Assembly: GCF_009707545.1 (NCBI RefSeq)
Contig: NZ_WLYK01000001.1
Span: 992,001-1,056,000 of the forward strand
Length of the DNA: 64,000 nucleotides
Direction of reading: 5' to 3'
DNA from: Nakamurella alba
GTDB lineage: Bacteria; Actinomycetota; Actinomycetes; Mycobacteriales; Nakamurellaceae
Numbering within the stretch: the stretch's first letter is position 1; every line of letters begins with the position of its first letter. The notes below the pieces were generated by a model that saw only the letters and a list, made by a program, of their open reading frames with translations, searched no databases and was not told the DNA's origin. Of this stretch, positions 56,472-64,000 are shown piece after piece. Made by a program: the position numbers and the translations under genes.

Positions 56472-57569
56472 ATGAGCCTGCCGATCCCACCGCACGACGC
56501 CCACCCCGCCGGCACTCCGGCCACCGCTCCCGGCCAGCACGCCTCCCGTGCCGACTCCCAGCATCTCCAGGTCTCACCGTCCGCTGTGCTGGAGCGGGTG
56601 CTCTTCGAGGTCAAGCGGGTGGTGGTGGGGCAGGACCTGATGGTCGAGCGGATGCTGGTGGCCCTGGTCGCCCGCGGCCACCTGCTGCTCGAGGGCGTGC
56701 CGGGCGTGGCCAAGACGCTCGCCGTGCGCACCCTCGCCGCCGCCACCGGCGGCACCTTCCACCGGCTGCAGTTCACCCCGGACCTGATGCCGGGCGACAT
56801 CGTCGGCACCCGGGTGTGGCGGCCGTCGACCGAGTCCTTCGACGTCGAGCTCGGGCCGGTGTTCGCCCACCTGGTGTTGGCCGACGAGATCAACCGGGCG
56901 CCGGCGAAGGTGCAGTCCGCGCTGCTGGAGGCGATGGCCGAACGGCAGGTCAGCATCGGTGGCCGCACCTACCGGCTGCCCGACCCGTTCCTGGTGCTGG
57001 CCACCCAGAACCCGGTCGAGTCCGAGGGCGTGCACGTGCTGCCGGAGGCGCAGCGCGACCGGTTCCTGATGAAGGTCGACGTCGGCTACCCCTCCGACCT
57101 GGAGGAGATGACGATCCTGCAGCGGATGAGCGTCGACCCGCCGGCTGCCGGCGCGGTGCTGGATGCCGCCGGGATCGTGGCCCTGCAGCAGGCCGCGGAC
57201 CGGGTGTTCGTGCACCACGCGGTGGCCCGGTTCGCCGTCGACCTGGTGATGGCCACGCGCGAGCCGGAGCGGTTCGACCTGTTCGGCTGGCGCGAGGTCG
57301 TCGAGTACGGCGTCTCGCCGCGGGCCACGCTCGGCCTGGTCGCCGCAGCCCGCGGACTGGCCCTGCTGCGCGGCCGCGACTACGTGCTGCCGATCGACGT
57401 CGCCGACGTGGCCGGGGACGTGCTGTGCCACCGGCTGGTGCTGACCTTCGACGCCACCGCCGACGGCATCGGCCCGCGGGAGGTCGTGGACCGGCTGCTG
57501 CTCGCGGTGCCCCGGCCGCGGGTGGCGCCGCACGAGGACACCGCCGACGGCGTCCCGGGAGCGGCGTGA
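56472..57569 (+). CDS. MoxR family AAA+ ATPase
   Basis: 365 residues. After 30 disordered residues come Walker A GVPGVAKT (about 75-82), FTPDLMPGDIVGT, Walker B LVLADEINRAP (about 136), the sensor ATQNPVESEG and PEAQRDRFLMKVDVGYP. MoxR ATPases act as chaperones that activate or insert cofactors into VWA-domain partners, and such partners are encoded directly downstream. The stop overlaps the DUF58 start (GTGA). First gene of the operon divergent from the two-component system. Confidence 0.94.
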   Translation: MSLPIPPHDAHPAGTPATAPGQHASRADSQHLQVSPSAVLERVLFEVKRVVVGQDLMVERMLVALVARGHLLLEGVPGVAKTLAVRTLAAATGGTFHRLQFTPDLMPGDIVGTRVWRPSTESFDVELGPVFAHLVLADEINRAPAKVQSALLEAMAERQVSIGGRTYRLPDPFLVLATQNPVESEGVHVLPEAQRDRFLMKVDVGYPSDLEEMTILQRMSVDPPAAGAVLDAAGIVALQQAADRVFVHHAVARFAVDLVMATREPERFDLFGWREVVEYGVSPRATLGLVAAARGLALLRGRDYVLPIDVADVAGDVLCHRLVLTFDATADGIGPREVVDRLLLAVPRPRVAPHEDTADGVPGAA

Positions 57570-58552
57570 GAACCCCACGGCGCCCGGACGCGCCGCCGGC
57601 AGCGACACCGGCTCCGGCCGCCGGCGCCCGCCCGGGCGCGCTGGCCGGGCTGGACCTGCGGGTCCGCCGGCTGGTCCGCGGCCGCGGCACCGGGCTGCAG
57701 ACCGGGTCGACGCTCGGCCCCGGTTCGGACCCGGAGGAGGTGGCGCGGTACCGGCCCGGAGAGGACGACGTCCGCCGCATCGACTGGAACGTCACCGCCC
57801 GCAGCGGCGACACCCACGTCTGGCGCACCCGGGCCGATCACGAGCTGGAGACCTGGGTGCTGCTCGACACCTCCGCCAGCATGTCCTTCGGCACCGTCGA
57901 GATCGACAAGGCCGAGTTGGCCACCGGTGTCGGTGCGGCTGTCGGGCTGCTCACCGACCAGCCGGGCAATCTGACCGGGGTGGCCCGGTTCACCGGGGCG
58001 GACCTCCGGTGGGGGCGGCCGCGCACCAGCAGAACCGCTGCGGCGCAGCTGCTGTCGGGCCGGCCGGAGCGCGGCCGGCAGCGCGCGGAGCCGGCTGCGG
58101 ACCTGGCGGCCGCGATCCGGCTGCTCGACCGGCGGCGCCGCGCGCCCGGGCTGCGCGTGGTGGTGTCGGACTTCCTGCCGCCGGACGGCCGCACCGAGCG
58201 CCCGTTCGACTGGGAGTCACCGCTGCGCCGGCTGGCCGCCCGGCACGACGTGCTGGTGGCGGAGGTGCTGGACCCGCGTGAGCTGACCCTGCCCGACGTC
58301 GGTGCGCTGGTGCTGCAGGACCCGGAATCCGGTGCCCGGCAGGAGTTCTGGACCTCATCCCGGCGACTCCGGGAGGACTACGCCCGGCTGGCGGCCGCGC
58401 ACCGCAAAGCCATCGCGGCTGCGGTGCGCGGGTCCGGCTCGGCCCACGTCGTCCTGCACACCGACCGCGACTGGGTCCGCGACCTGGCCCGGCACGTCAC
58501 CCGGCGCGGTCGGTCCGCGCCCACCGTCCCCACCCCGAGGAGACCCACATGA
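57566..58552 (+). CDS. DUF58 domain protein
   Basis: 328 residues. The DUF58 core YRPGEDDVRRIDWNVTARSG (about 70-90, in part: EDDVRRIDWNVTAR) is followed by a VWA-like fold with LLDTSASMSFG (about 104) and VVVSDFLPP. There is no membrane helix. It is co-translated with moxR upstream (GTGA) and the VWA protein downstream (ATGA). This trio matches the MoxR-DUF58-VWA systems found in many bacteria, whose targets are mostly unknown. Confidence 0.92.
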   Translation: MRTPRRPDAPPAATPAPAAGARPGALAGLDLRVRRLVRGRGTGLQTGSTLGPGSDPEEVARYRPGEDDVRRIDWNVTARSGDTHVWRTRADHELETWVLLDTSASMSFGTVEIDKAELATGVGAAVGLLTDQPGNLTGVARFTGADLRWGRPRTSRTAAAQLLSGRPERGRQRAEPAADLAAAIRLLDRRRRAPGLRVVVSDFLPPDGRTERPFDWESPLRRLAARHDVLVAEVLDPRELTLPDVGALVLQDPESGARQEFWTSSRRLREDYARLAAAHRKAIAAAVRGSGSAHVVLHTDRDWVRDLARHVTRRGRSAPTVPTPRRPT

Positions 58553-59496
58553 CCTTCACCTCGCCCTGGTGGCTGCTGCTGCTGGTGCCGGTGCTGCTGC
58601 TGGTCGTCGCGTACCTGGTCCGGCTCCGCCGGCGCAGCCGGTACGCGGTGCGTTTCGCGGCGCTGCCCATGCTTGAACGGCTGGTCCCGAAGCAGCCAGG
58701 ATGGCGCCGGCACGTGCCGGCCGCGGCCCTGGTCGCCGCCTTCACCGTGCTCGGCCTGGCCGCCGCCGGTCCGCAGGTCTCCGCCCAGGTCCCGCGCGAA
58801 CAGGCCACGGTGATCGTGGCCGTCGACGTGTCCCCGTCCATGGGGGCCACCGACGTGCAGCCGAACCGGCTGGAGGCGGCCACCACCGCGGCCGCCGCCT
58901 TCATCCGGTCGCTGCCGGAGGAGTTCAACGTCGGGGTGATCGCGTTCTCCGGCACCGCGACGGTGATCGCCGCACCGACCACCGACCACGAGAGCGCAGC
59001 GCTGTCACTGGGTTCGGTCCGGCTGTCGAACTCCACCGCGATCGGCGAGGCCGTTTTCACCGCACTCGACCAGGTGGCGGTGCACGCCCGGCTGGCCGGC
59101 CAGGAGTCGGTACCCGCCCGCATCGTGCTGCTGTCGGACGGCAGCAACACCAGCGGCCGGACCACCGGTGCGGCGGCGATCGCCGCGACGGAGGCGGGAG
59201 TTCCGGTGTCCACCATTGCCTACGGCACCGACGAGGGCGAGATCACCACCCAGGGATCACGTGTCGGTACGCCGGTGGACCGGGCGACCCTGGCCGCGCT
59301 CGCCGAGTCCAGCGGCGGCATCCCGTACACCGCGGAGAGCAGCGACCAACTGTCCCAGGTGTACGCGGACATCGGCAGTTCCATCGGCTACCGCACCGAA
59401 CAGGTCGATCTGACCCGCTACGCCGTCGCCGTCGCGCTGGGCACCGGACTGTTGGCCGCAGCCTTCTCCATGCGCTGGTTCGCGCGGATGCCGTGA
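58549..59496 (+). CDS. VWA domain membrane protein (BatA-like)
   Basis: 315 residues. An N-terminal membrane helix (WWLLLLVPVLLLVVAYLV), a second near 52-70, the VWA domain at about 85-285, and a C-terminal helix near 292-310. The metal site DVSPSMG (about 92-98, DxSxS) and the Thr in SNSTAIGEA (about 160) and Asp in LLSDGSN complete MIDAS, so it should bind metal and a ligand or partner. Coupled to DUF58 by ATGA. Membrane topology puts the VWA domain on one face, to be engaged by MoxR. Confidence 0.93.
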   Translation: MTFTSPWWLLLLVPVLLLVVAYLVRLRRRSRYAVRFAALPMLERLVPKQPGWRRHVPAAALVAAFTVLGLAAAGPQVSAQVPREQATVIVAVDVSPSMGATDVQPNRLEAATTAAAAFIRSLPEEFNVGVIAFSGTATVIAAPTTDHESAALSLGSVRLSNSTAIGEAVFTALDQVAVHARLAGQESVPARIVLLSDGSNTSGRTTGAAAIAATEAGVPVSTIAYGTDEGEITTQGSRVGTPVDRATLAALAESSGGIPYTAESSDQLSQVYADIGSSIGYRTEQVDLTRYAVAVALGTGLLAAAFSMRWFARMP

Positions 59497-59527
59497 GACA
59501 CCACGGCAACGAACAGGAGGAACGAGG

Positions 59528-60475
59528 ATGACCGCATCGTGGAACGGGCTCGGCAGCCCGGCCGGCCCGCGCTTCACCGACACACCCCCGCCCGCCGGTG
59601 GGAACGCGAGCGGATGGCCCCGGACGCCCGCGCCGTCCCCACCGCCACCGGTCCGCACACTCTTCGCCACGACCGGGCCGCCGCCGGGATCCGACGGGCC
59701 TGTGCCGCAGCGTGTCCCGGAGCCCCCGCGGCGACGGGGTGCGCGGCTGCCGGCGGTCCTGCTGGTCGCGGTGCTGGCCGGCGGCCTCGGCGGCGCCGGC
59801 GTGGCCACCTACCTGCAGCAGGACGATCCGGCCCCGCTGGTGGCCGCAGCGACCGGTGCACCGTCGGCGCCGGCCCCGTCCGGTGGTTCCGTGGTCGCCG
59901 GCCAGGAGGCCACCGAGACCGCCGCGGCCCGGGTGCTGCCCAGCGTGGTGGAGGTGCGGACCGGCAGCGGCAGCGGGTCCGGCTTCGTCCTGGACGCCGC
60001 CGGGCACGTGGTCACCAACCACCACGTGATCGACGGCGCCGGGTCGGTGAGCCTGCGGCTGCCGGACGGCAGCCGGGTGGCGGCGGAGATCGTCGGGTCC
60101 GACCCGGAGACCGACATCGCCGTGCTGCGCGCCGATCCTGCCGGGCTGCGGCCGGTGGAGCTGGGGTCGTCCGTGAGCCTGCGGATCGGCCAGTCGGTGC
60201 TCGCGATCGGATCGCCGCTGGGGCTGTCCGGCACCGTCACCGCCGGGATCATCAGCGCCACCGACCGGGGATCCGGCGGCGGGTTGGTGCAGACCGACGC
60301 CTCCATCAACCCCGGGAACTCCGGCGGCCCGTTGGTCGACCTGGACGGCCGGGTGATCGGGGTCAACACCTCGATCGCCACCCTGTCCCGCGGCGGCGGC
60401 AACATCGGGATCGGCTTCGCCGTGCCGATCGACGGTGCCGTCACCACCGCCCGGGACATCATCGCCGGCGGCTGA
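59528..60475 (+). CDS. HtrA-like trypsin-fold serine protease without PDZ domain
   Basis: 315 residues. About 75 Pro-rich cytoplasmic residues, one membrane helix (about 74-96), a short linker, then a chymotrypsin-fold protease. The triad is His in VTNHHVI (about 162), Asp in ETDIAVLR (about 194) and Ser in GNSGGPLV (about 264). The usual PDZ domain after the protease is missing: the chain ends at DIIAGG. It is 31 bp after the VWA gene, behind an AGGAGGAACG RBS, so it may belong to the same operon. It should act outside the membrane, on misfolded or regulatory proteins. Confidence 0.91.
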   Translation: MTASWNGLGSPAGPRFTDTPPPAGGNASGWPRTPAPSPPPPVRTLFATTGPPPGSDGPVPQRVPEPPRRRGARLPAVLLVAVLAGGLGGAGVATYLQQDDPAPLVAAATGAPSAPAPSGGSVVAGQEATETAAARVLPSVVEVRTGSGSGSGFVLDAAGHVVTNHHVIDGAGSVSLRLPDGSRVAAEIVGSDPETDIAVLRADPAGLRPVELGSSVSLRIGQSVLAIGSPLGLSGTVTAGIISATDRGSGGGLVQTDASINPGNSGGPLVDLDGRVIGVNTSIATLSRGGGNIGIGFAVPIDGAVTTARDIIAGG

Positions 60476-60493
60476 CCGGCGAACGAGACGTGG

Positions 60494-60528
60494 TGCCGGG
60501 ATCCGTGCCTCGATCACGGATCCCGGCA
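60494..60528. terminator. Bidirectional hairpin terminator
   Basis: TGCCGGGATCCGTG (60494-60507) pairs perfectly with 60515-60528 around CCTCGAT. It lies between the convergent protease and SorC-type regulator genes. Confidence 0.8.
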
Positions 60529-60556
60529 TCACCCGAGCCCGCGAGGAACCCGGATC

Positions 60557-61546
60557 TCAGTCGTCGGCGAGGCGCCGGGCCATCTCCAGATCGGTGATCA
60601 GCACGTTGATCCAGCCGCCGGCCAGGGCGGCGCGGATGGCGGAGAACTTCCGGCTGCCGCCGGCCACGCCGACCCGGCGCGGGATGCGCATGAGCTCGGT
60701 GGGGGTGATGCCGACGAGCCGCTGGTCCAGGTTCGAGGCCACCGGCCGCCCGTCGGCATCGAAGTAGCGGAAGCACACGTCGCCGACGGCGCCGAGCGAA
60801 CGGAGCTCCTCCTGCTCGCCCTCGGCCAGCGCGTTGCCGCTGCGCCGGAGCAGGGGAGAGGGCTCGAGACTGCCGATGCCGACCAGGGCCACGTCGATCT
60901 GGCTCCAGAGCGCCGCGACCTCGCGCACCGACGGGTCGCTCATCAGGGCCTTGCGGATGGTGGTGGAGCCGACCAGGCCCGGCGCGGACAGGAACACCGG
61001 GCTGGCCCCGGTGAGGTCGGCGAGCCGGCCGGTGAGCCGGGTGGCCTGCATCTGCACGGCGGGATCCCCGAGCCCGCCGACGATCTGGACCACCTGCTCG
61101 GCGACGGTGATGTTCTTGGGCCGCATCATGTCCACGGCGGCGATCAGCGTCTCGCTCCACGAGGACACGCCGATCACGTGGCCACCGGTGAGGGTCACGT
61201 CCAGGTACTCGGCGGTGGCCGAGCCGAGCGCGAGCAGGACGTCCTCCCCGGCGCCCTCGGTGTCCACCACCACCACGTCGCGCATGCCGTAGCGCTCCTG
61301 GATGCGGTCCTCGAGGTCGGTGTGGGTGCCCGGTGGCATGGTGACGACGGTGCGCACGATGCCGACCTCGGTGGCCTGGCGCAACAGCCTCGACACCCGG
61401 GGCTGGGACAGGCTCAGCTCGGCCGCGATCTGCGGCTGCCGGATCCCGCGCTCGTAGTACATCCGGGCCACCTTGCCCAGCAGTCGGAGCTGGTCCCGCT
61501 CCGGTTCCCGGCCCGCCCTCGGACGCGACGTCGGTGTCCCCGCCAT
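60557..61546 (-). CDS. SorC-type sugar-binding transcriptional regulator
   Basis: 329 residues. An N-terminal HTH, LLGKVARMYYERGIRQPQIAAELSLSQPRVSRLLRQA (in part: QPQIAAELSLSQPRVSRLL), is followed by the sugar-phosphate-binding domain: GIGVSS-type loop at HVIGVSSWSETL, GGLGDP and FSAPGLVGS, and a C-terminal GGSRKFSAIRAALAGGWINVLITD (in part: GGSRKFSAIRAAL). SorC regulators respond to phosphorylated sugars. ATG 61546 is used; ATG 61555 is equally open, with AGGAG very close to it. It likely controls the sugar kinase and transketolase genes upstream on the same strand and itself. Confidence 0.88.
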   Translation of the reverse strand: MAGTPTSRPRAGREPERDQLRLLGKVARMYYERGIRQPQIAAELSLSQPRVSRLLRQATEVGIVRTVVTMPPGTHTDLEDRIQERYGMRDVVVVDTEGAGEDVLLALGSATAEYLDVTLTGGHVIGVSSWSETLIAAVDMMRPKNITVAEQVVQIVGGLGDPAVQMQATRLTGRLADLTGASPVFLSAPGLVGSTTIRKALMSDPSVREVAALWSQIDVALVGIGSLEPSPLLRRSGNALAEGEQEELRSLGAVGDVCFRYFDADGRPVASNLDQRLVGITPTELMRIPRRVGVAGGSRKFSAIRAALAGGWINVLITDLEMARRLADD

Positions 61547-61622
61547 CGATCTCATCCGCTCCTGTCGCCACGCCGCGTCCTGCCCGGTCCGGATCCGGTC
61601 GCGTGCCACGGTCCGCGCCCCT

Positions 61623-61651
61623 TTTCTACCCGATGCTGACTATCTATTCAA
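61623..61651 (-). promoter_or_regulatory. Promoter and candidate SorC operator
   Basis: On the minus strand: -35 TTGAAT (61646-61651), 17-nt spacer, -10 TAGAAA (61623-61628). The dyad TGACTATCTATTCA (61637-61650, pattern TGAnTAnnTAnTCA) overlaps the -35. It lies just before the regulator gene, so autoregulation is plausible. This is one of the few AT-rich patches in the region. Confidence 0.5.
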
Positions 61652-61681
61652 CTCGGCACGATCCAACCGGGCATCGCCGGG

Positions 61682-63175
61682 TCAGCGGACGACGGCCGGC
61701 GCCGGCAGCAGCCGGGCGCGGGCGACGGCGTCCCGCCAGCCGGTCAGCAGGCGTTCCCGCTGCCCGGCGTCGGAGGTGGGGGTGAAGGTGGTGCGGTCGC
61801 GCGGCATCGCCTCGATGTCGGCCTGCGTCCACAGTCCGGTGCGGAGGCCCGCCAGGTGGGCGGCGCCGAGCGGGGAGAGGTCGGTGTCCGCGGCCTGCTG
61901 CACCAACCGTCCGCTGATGTCGGCCTGCAGCTGCATGAGGTCCGGGTTGGACGACGCACCGCCGTCGGCGTGCAGGGTGTGCACGTCGGCGACCGTGCCG
62001 GCGAACGCCGCGACGACGTCCTCGATCTGGTAGGCGATCGACTCCAGGGCGGCGCGGGCCAGCTGCGGCAGCCCGCTGCCCATGGTGAGACCGCTGATGA
62101 TGCCGACGGCCTCGCGGTCCCAGTACGGGGCGCCGAGACCGTTGAAGGCGGGCACGATGTGCACGCCGTCGGCAGCCGTGGTCCGGGCCAGATCGGCGAG
62201 GTCGGCCGGGGTGGTGCCGTGGGTGCGGGCCAGCCAGGTGAGGGTCGAGCCGGAGGACCGGATGTTGCCCTCGGCGGCGTACCTGGCGCCGGTGCCGTCG
62301 TCCCAGGCGACGGTCAGGCAGAGCCCGGCACCGGCCGCCTCGGGCGAGATGCCGTCCGGGCACAGGCCCATCACCGACGAGCCGGTGCCGTAGGTGGCCT
62401 TCACGGTGCCGGGCCGCCAGCCGGCGTGTGCGAACAGCGCGGCGTGCGAGTCACCCATGACCGCGGCGACGGGAGTGCCCCCGGCGAGTGGCGGCAACCC
62501 GCGGATCGACGGGAAAGGCCCGGCGGAGGGCGCGATCTCGCCGAGCGCGCCCGCGGGCACGCCGAACAGGTCGAGCAGGTCCTGGTCCCACTGCCGGGTG
62601 CCGATGTTCATCAGCTGGGTGCGGGAGGCGTTCCCGACCTCGGTGAGGTGGCGGCCGGTGAGCCGGTGCAGCAGCCAGGCGTCGACGGTACCGAGACAGA
62701 GTTCGCCGGCCCGGCTGCGGGTGCGGTCCGGGTCGAAGGTGTCCAGCAGCCAGGCCGCCTTGGTGGCCGAGAACATCGGGTCCAGCGGCAGTCCCGACCG
62801 TTCGCGGACGGCGTCGGCGTACCCGGCGGCGGTCAGCCGGTCGCACAGTTCCGTGCCGCGCTGGTCCTGCCAGGTGACCAGGGGGCCCACCGGCTCCCCG
62901 GTGCGCCGGTCCCACAGCGCCAGTGACTCCCGTTGTGTGCTCAGCCCGACACCCACCACCCGCAACGGGTCCAGGCCCGCCAGCACCTGCGCCACCGCGG
63001 CCCGGACGCTGTCCAGGATCTCCACCGGTGACTGCTCGACCCAGCCGGGCCGGGGGAACCTGGCGGCCAGCGGCACGGATGCCGACGCCACGACGGCGCC
63101 GCCGGCCGAGACCAGCAGCGCCTTCGTGGAACTCGAACCCTGGTCGACGGCGAGCACAAGGTCGGCGGTGGGCAT
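61682..63175 (-). CDS. FGGY-family sugar kinase (glycerol/xylulose/apulose kinase-like)
   Basis: 497 residues. The N-terminal phosphate loop DQGSSSTKALL is at about 10-20, the substrate-side WQDQRG and ATKAAWLLD blocks follow, and the C-terminal domain has GDSHAALFAHAGW, YGTGSSVMG, and HADGGASSNPDLMQLQADI (in part: HADGGASSNPDLMQLQ). The fold and ATP site are intact. The sugar specificity cannot be read. Next to a split transketolase, a ketose such as xylulose, erythrulose or apulose is likelier than glycerol. The gene starts 2 nt after the transketolase stop. Confidence 0.88.
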   Translation of the reverse strand: MPTADLVLAVDQGSSSTKALLVSAGGAVVASASVPLAARFPRPGWVEQSPVEILDSVRAAVAQVLAGLDPLRVVGVGLSTQRESLALWDRRTGEPVGPLVTWQDQRGTELCDRLTAAGYADAVRERSGLPLDPMFSATKAAWLLDTFDPDRTRSRAGELCLGTVDAWLLHRLTGRHLTEVGNASRTQLMNIGTRQWDQDLLDLFGVPAGALGEIAPSAGPFPSIRGLPPLAGGTPVAAVMGDSHAALFAHAGWRPGTVKATYGTGSSVMGLCPDGISPEAAGAGLCLTVAWDDGTGARYAAEGNIRSSGSTLTWLARTHGTTPADLADLARTTAADGVHIVPAFNGLGAPYWDREAVGIISGLTMGSGLPQLARAALESIAYQIEDVVAAFAGTVADVHTLHADGGASSNPDLMQLQADISGRLVQQAADTDLSPLGAAHLAGLRTGLWTQADIEAMPRDRTTFTPTSDAGQRERLLTGWRDAVARARLLPAPAVVR

Positions 63176-63177
63176 GA

Positions 63178-64000
63178 TCAGGCCAGCTCCCTCGCCGCCG
63201 CAACGATGCCTGCGGTGCTGAGCCCGAAGTGGTCGAGCAGGAAGTCGGTACTGCCGGTCGGTGCGAACTCGCGGTGGATGCCCAGGATCCGCATCCGGGT
63301 GGGCGCATTCTCCGCCAGCAGCGTGGCCACCGCAGCACCGAGACCGCCGGTGGTGGTGGCCTCCTCGGCCGTGATCACCCCGCGGGTCCCGCTCGCGGCC
63401 TGCAGCACGGCGTCGGTGTCCAGCGGCTCGACGTAGGCGACGTTCAGCACCCGCAGGCCGATGCCCTCGGCCCGCAGGATCTCGGCGGCCTCCAGCGCCC
63501 GGGAGACCATGGTGCCGGTGGCGACGACGGCGAGGTCGTCACCATCGGTCAGCCGGATCGCCTTGCCCGGCACGAACTCCGTTCCTTCCGGGTGGACGGC
63601 GGGCACCGGATGTCGGCCGATCCGCAGGAAGCTGGGACCGTCGTTGGCCGCGGCCCAGCGGACGGCGGCGCGGGTCTGTGCCGGGTCGGCGGGCACCACG
63701 ATGGGCAGGTCCGCGACCGCGCGCATCCAGGACAGGTCCTCGATCGAGTGGTGGGTCGGGCCGAGCTCCCCGTAGGCCATGCCCGGGCTCTGGCCGCAGA
63801 GCACCACCTTGGCCCGGCTGTAGGCGACGTCGGCCTTGATCTGCTCCAGCGCCCGCCCGGTGAGGAACGGCGAGGCCGCCGAGACGAAAGGGATCATCCC
63901 GCCGTTGGCCAGACCGGCACCGACGCCGACCAGGTCCTGCTCGGCGATCCCGACGTTGATCAGCCGGTCCGGGAACTCGTCGCGGAACCCGGTCAGGTTC
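63178..64000 (-). CDS. Transketolase C-terminal subunit (split transketolase), partial
   Basis: The frame is open to the right edge; 274 codons are visible and the true start lies outside. The pyrimidine-binding (Pyr) domain is recognised by RLINVGIAEQDLVGVGAGLANGG with the catalytic Glu, and GELGPTHHSIEDLSWMRAVADLPIVVPADP (in part: GPTHHSIEDLSWMRAV) typical of transketolase/DXS-type enzymes. The final domain ends FLLDHFGLSTAGIVAAARELA (in part: DHFGLSTAGIVAA). Split transketolases carry the thiamine-diphosphate-binding half in a separate gene, expected beyond the window. Its product would be used with the kinase product, a ketose phosphate. Confidence 0.9.
   Translation of the reverse strand, partial: NLTGFRDEFPDRLINVGIAEQDLVGVGAGLANGGMIPFVSAASPFLTGRALEQIKADVAYSRAKVVLCGQSPGMAYGELGPTHHSIEDLSWMRAVADLPIVVPADPAQTRAAVRWAAANDGPSFLRIGRHPVPAVHPEGTEFVPGKAIRLTDGDDLAVVATGTMVSRALEAAEILRAEGIGLRVLNVAYVEPLDTDAVLQAASGTRGVITAEEATTTGGLGAAVATLLAENAPTRMRILGIHREFAPTGSTDFLLDHFGLSTAGIVAAARELA

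Overview
The window is a high-GC stretch of an actinobacterial (Actinomycetota) chromosome. Four things point there: a WhiB7 gene with an AT-hook beside uvrD2, UPF0182, PPA1309 and DUF2342 family genes, a probable F420-type LLM oxidoreductase, and many genes that look leaderless (a TANNNT -10 box 6-7 nt before the start codon). The order nudC / uvrD2 / whiB7 / ABC1 kinase / ThiF-like / DUF2342 / PDZ-Lon / PPA1309 / UPF0182 matches the block conserved around whiB7 in Mycobacterium. The genus cannot be fixed from sequence alone; a Nakamurella-like relative is only a guess.

Layout. 1-1.6 kb: end of a CNNM/CorC-type protein, a cytidine-deaminase-like protein and era. 1.6-2.3 kb: a GT-rich intergenic block of imperfect repeats. 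2.3-6.3 kb: a SIS-domain sugar isomerase, an M20 dipeptidase and a membrane-anchored protein with an acidic tail. 6.6-24.7 kb: an M16 peptidase pair, nudC, uvrD2, whiB7 with a complete attenuator-type leader (promoter, 59-codon upstream ORF, hairpin), two small genes, ABC1 kinase, a ThiF-like protein, a small zinc-ribbon protein, an aldo/keto reductase, DUF2342, PDZ-Lon, PPA1309 and UPF0182. 24.7-25.2 kb: two copies of a 79-bp repeat and the initiator tRNA.

25.6-45.0 kb is the most interesting part, an apparent catabolic regulon. One arm (minus strand) encodes two Fe(II)/2-oxoglutarate-type dioxygenases, a dihydropyrimidinase/hydantoinase, an LLM oxidoreductase and an N-carbamoyl amidohydrolase. 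A second arm encodes a PfkB kinase and a nucleoside hydrolase. A third encodes a BMP-type lipoprotein, a nucleoside-type ABC transporter (ATPase plus two permeases), a 2-hydroxyacid dehydrogenase and a pseudouridine-5'-phosphate glycosidase. A LacI-family gene lies in the middle. The promoters of all three arms carry the same LacI-style palindrome, GTTATGCGnATAAC, at or next to the predicted start site. I infer coordinated uptake and breakdown of a nucleoside, perhaps pseudouridine or another modified pyrimidine nucleoside: uptake, kinase/glycosidase cleavage, then base oxidation and ring opening. A class II aldolase gene and a beta-lactamase-fold hydrolase lie inside the same stretch.

45.3-54.3 kb: an LldD-type FMN dehydrogenase with two tandem GntR/FadR-type operators, a small methyltransferase, an NDH-2-like dehydrogenase followed by an ECF41-type sigma factor, a secreted Ig-like protein, a dehydrogenase remnant, and a Gfo/Idh/MocA plus sugar-isomerase operon divergent from a second LacI gene with two TGGAACGTTCCA operators. 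54.3-60.5 kb: an OmpR-type two-component system divergent from a moxR-DUF58-VWA operon and an HtrA-like protease. 60.5-64 kb: a SorC-type regulator, an FGGY sugar kinase and the C-terminal half of a split transketolase, which runs off the window.
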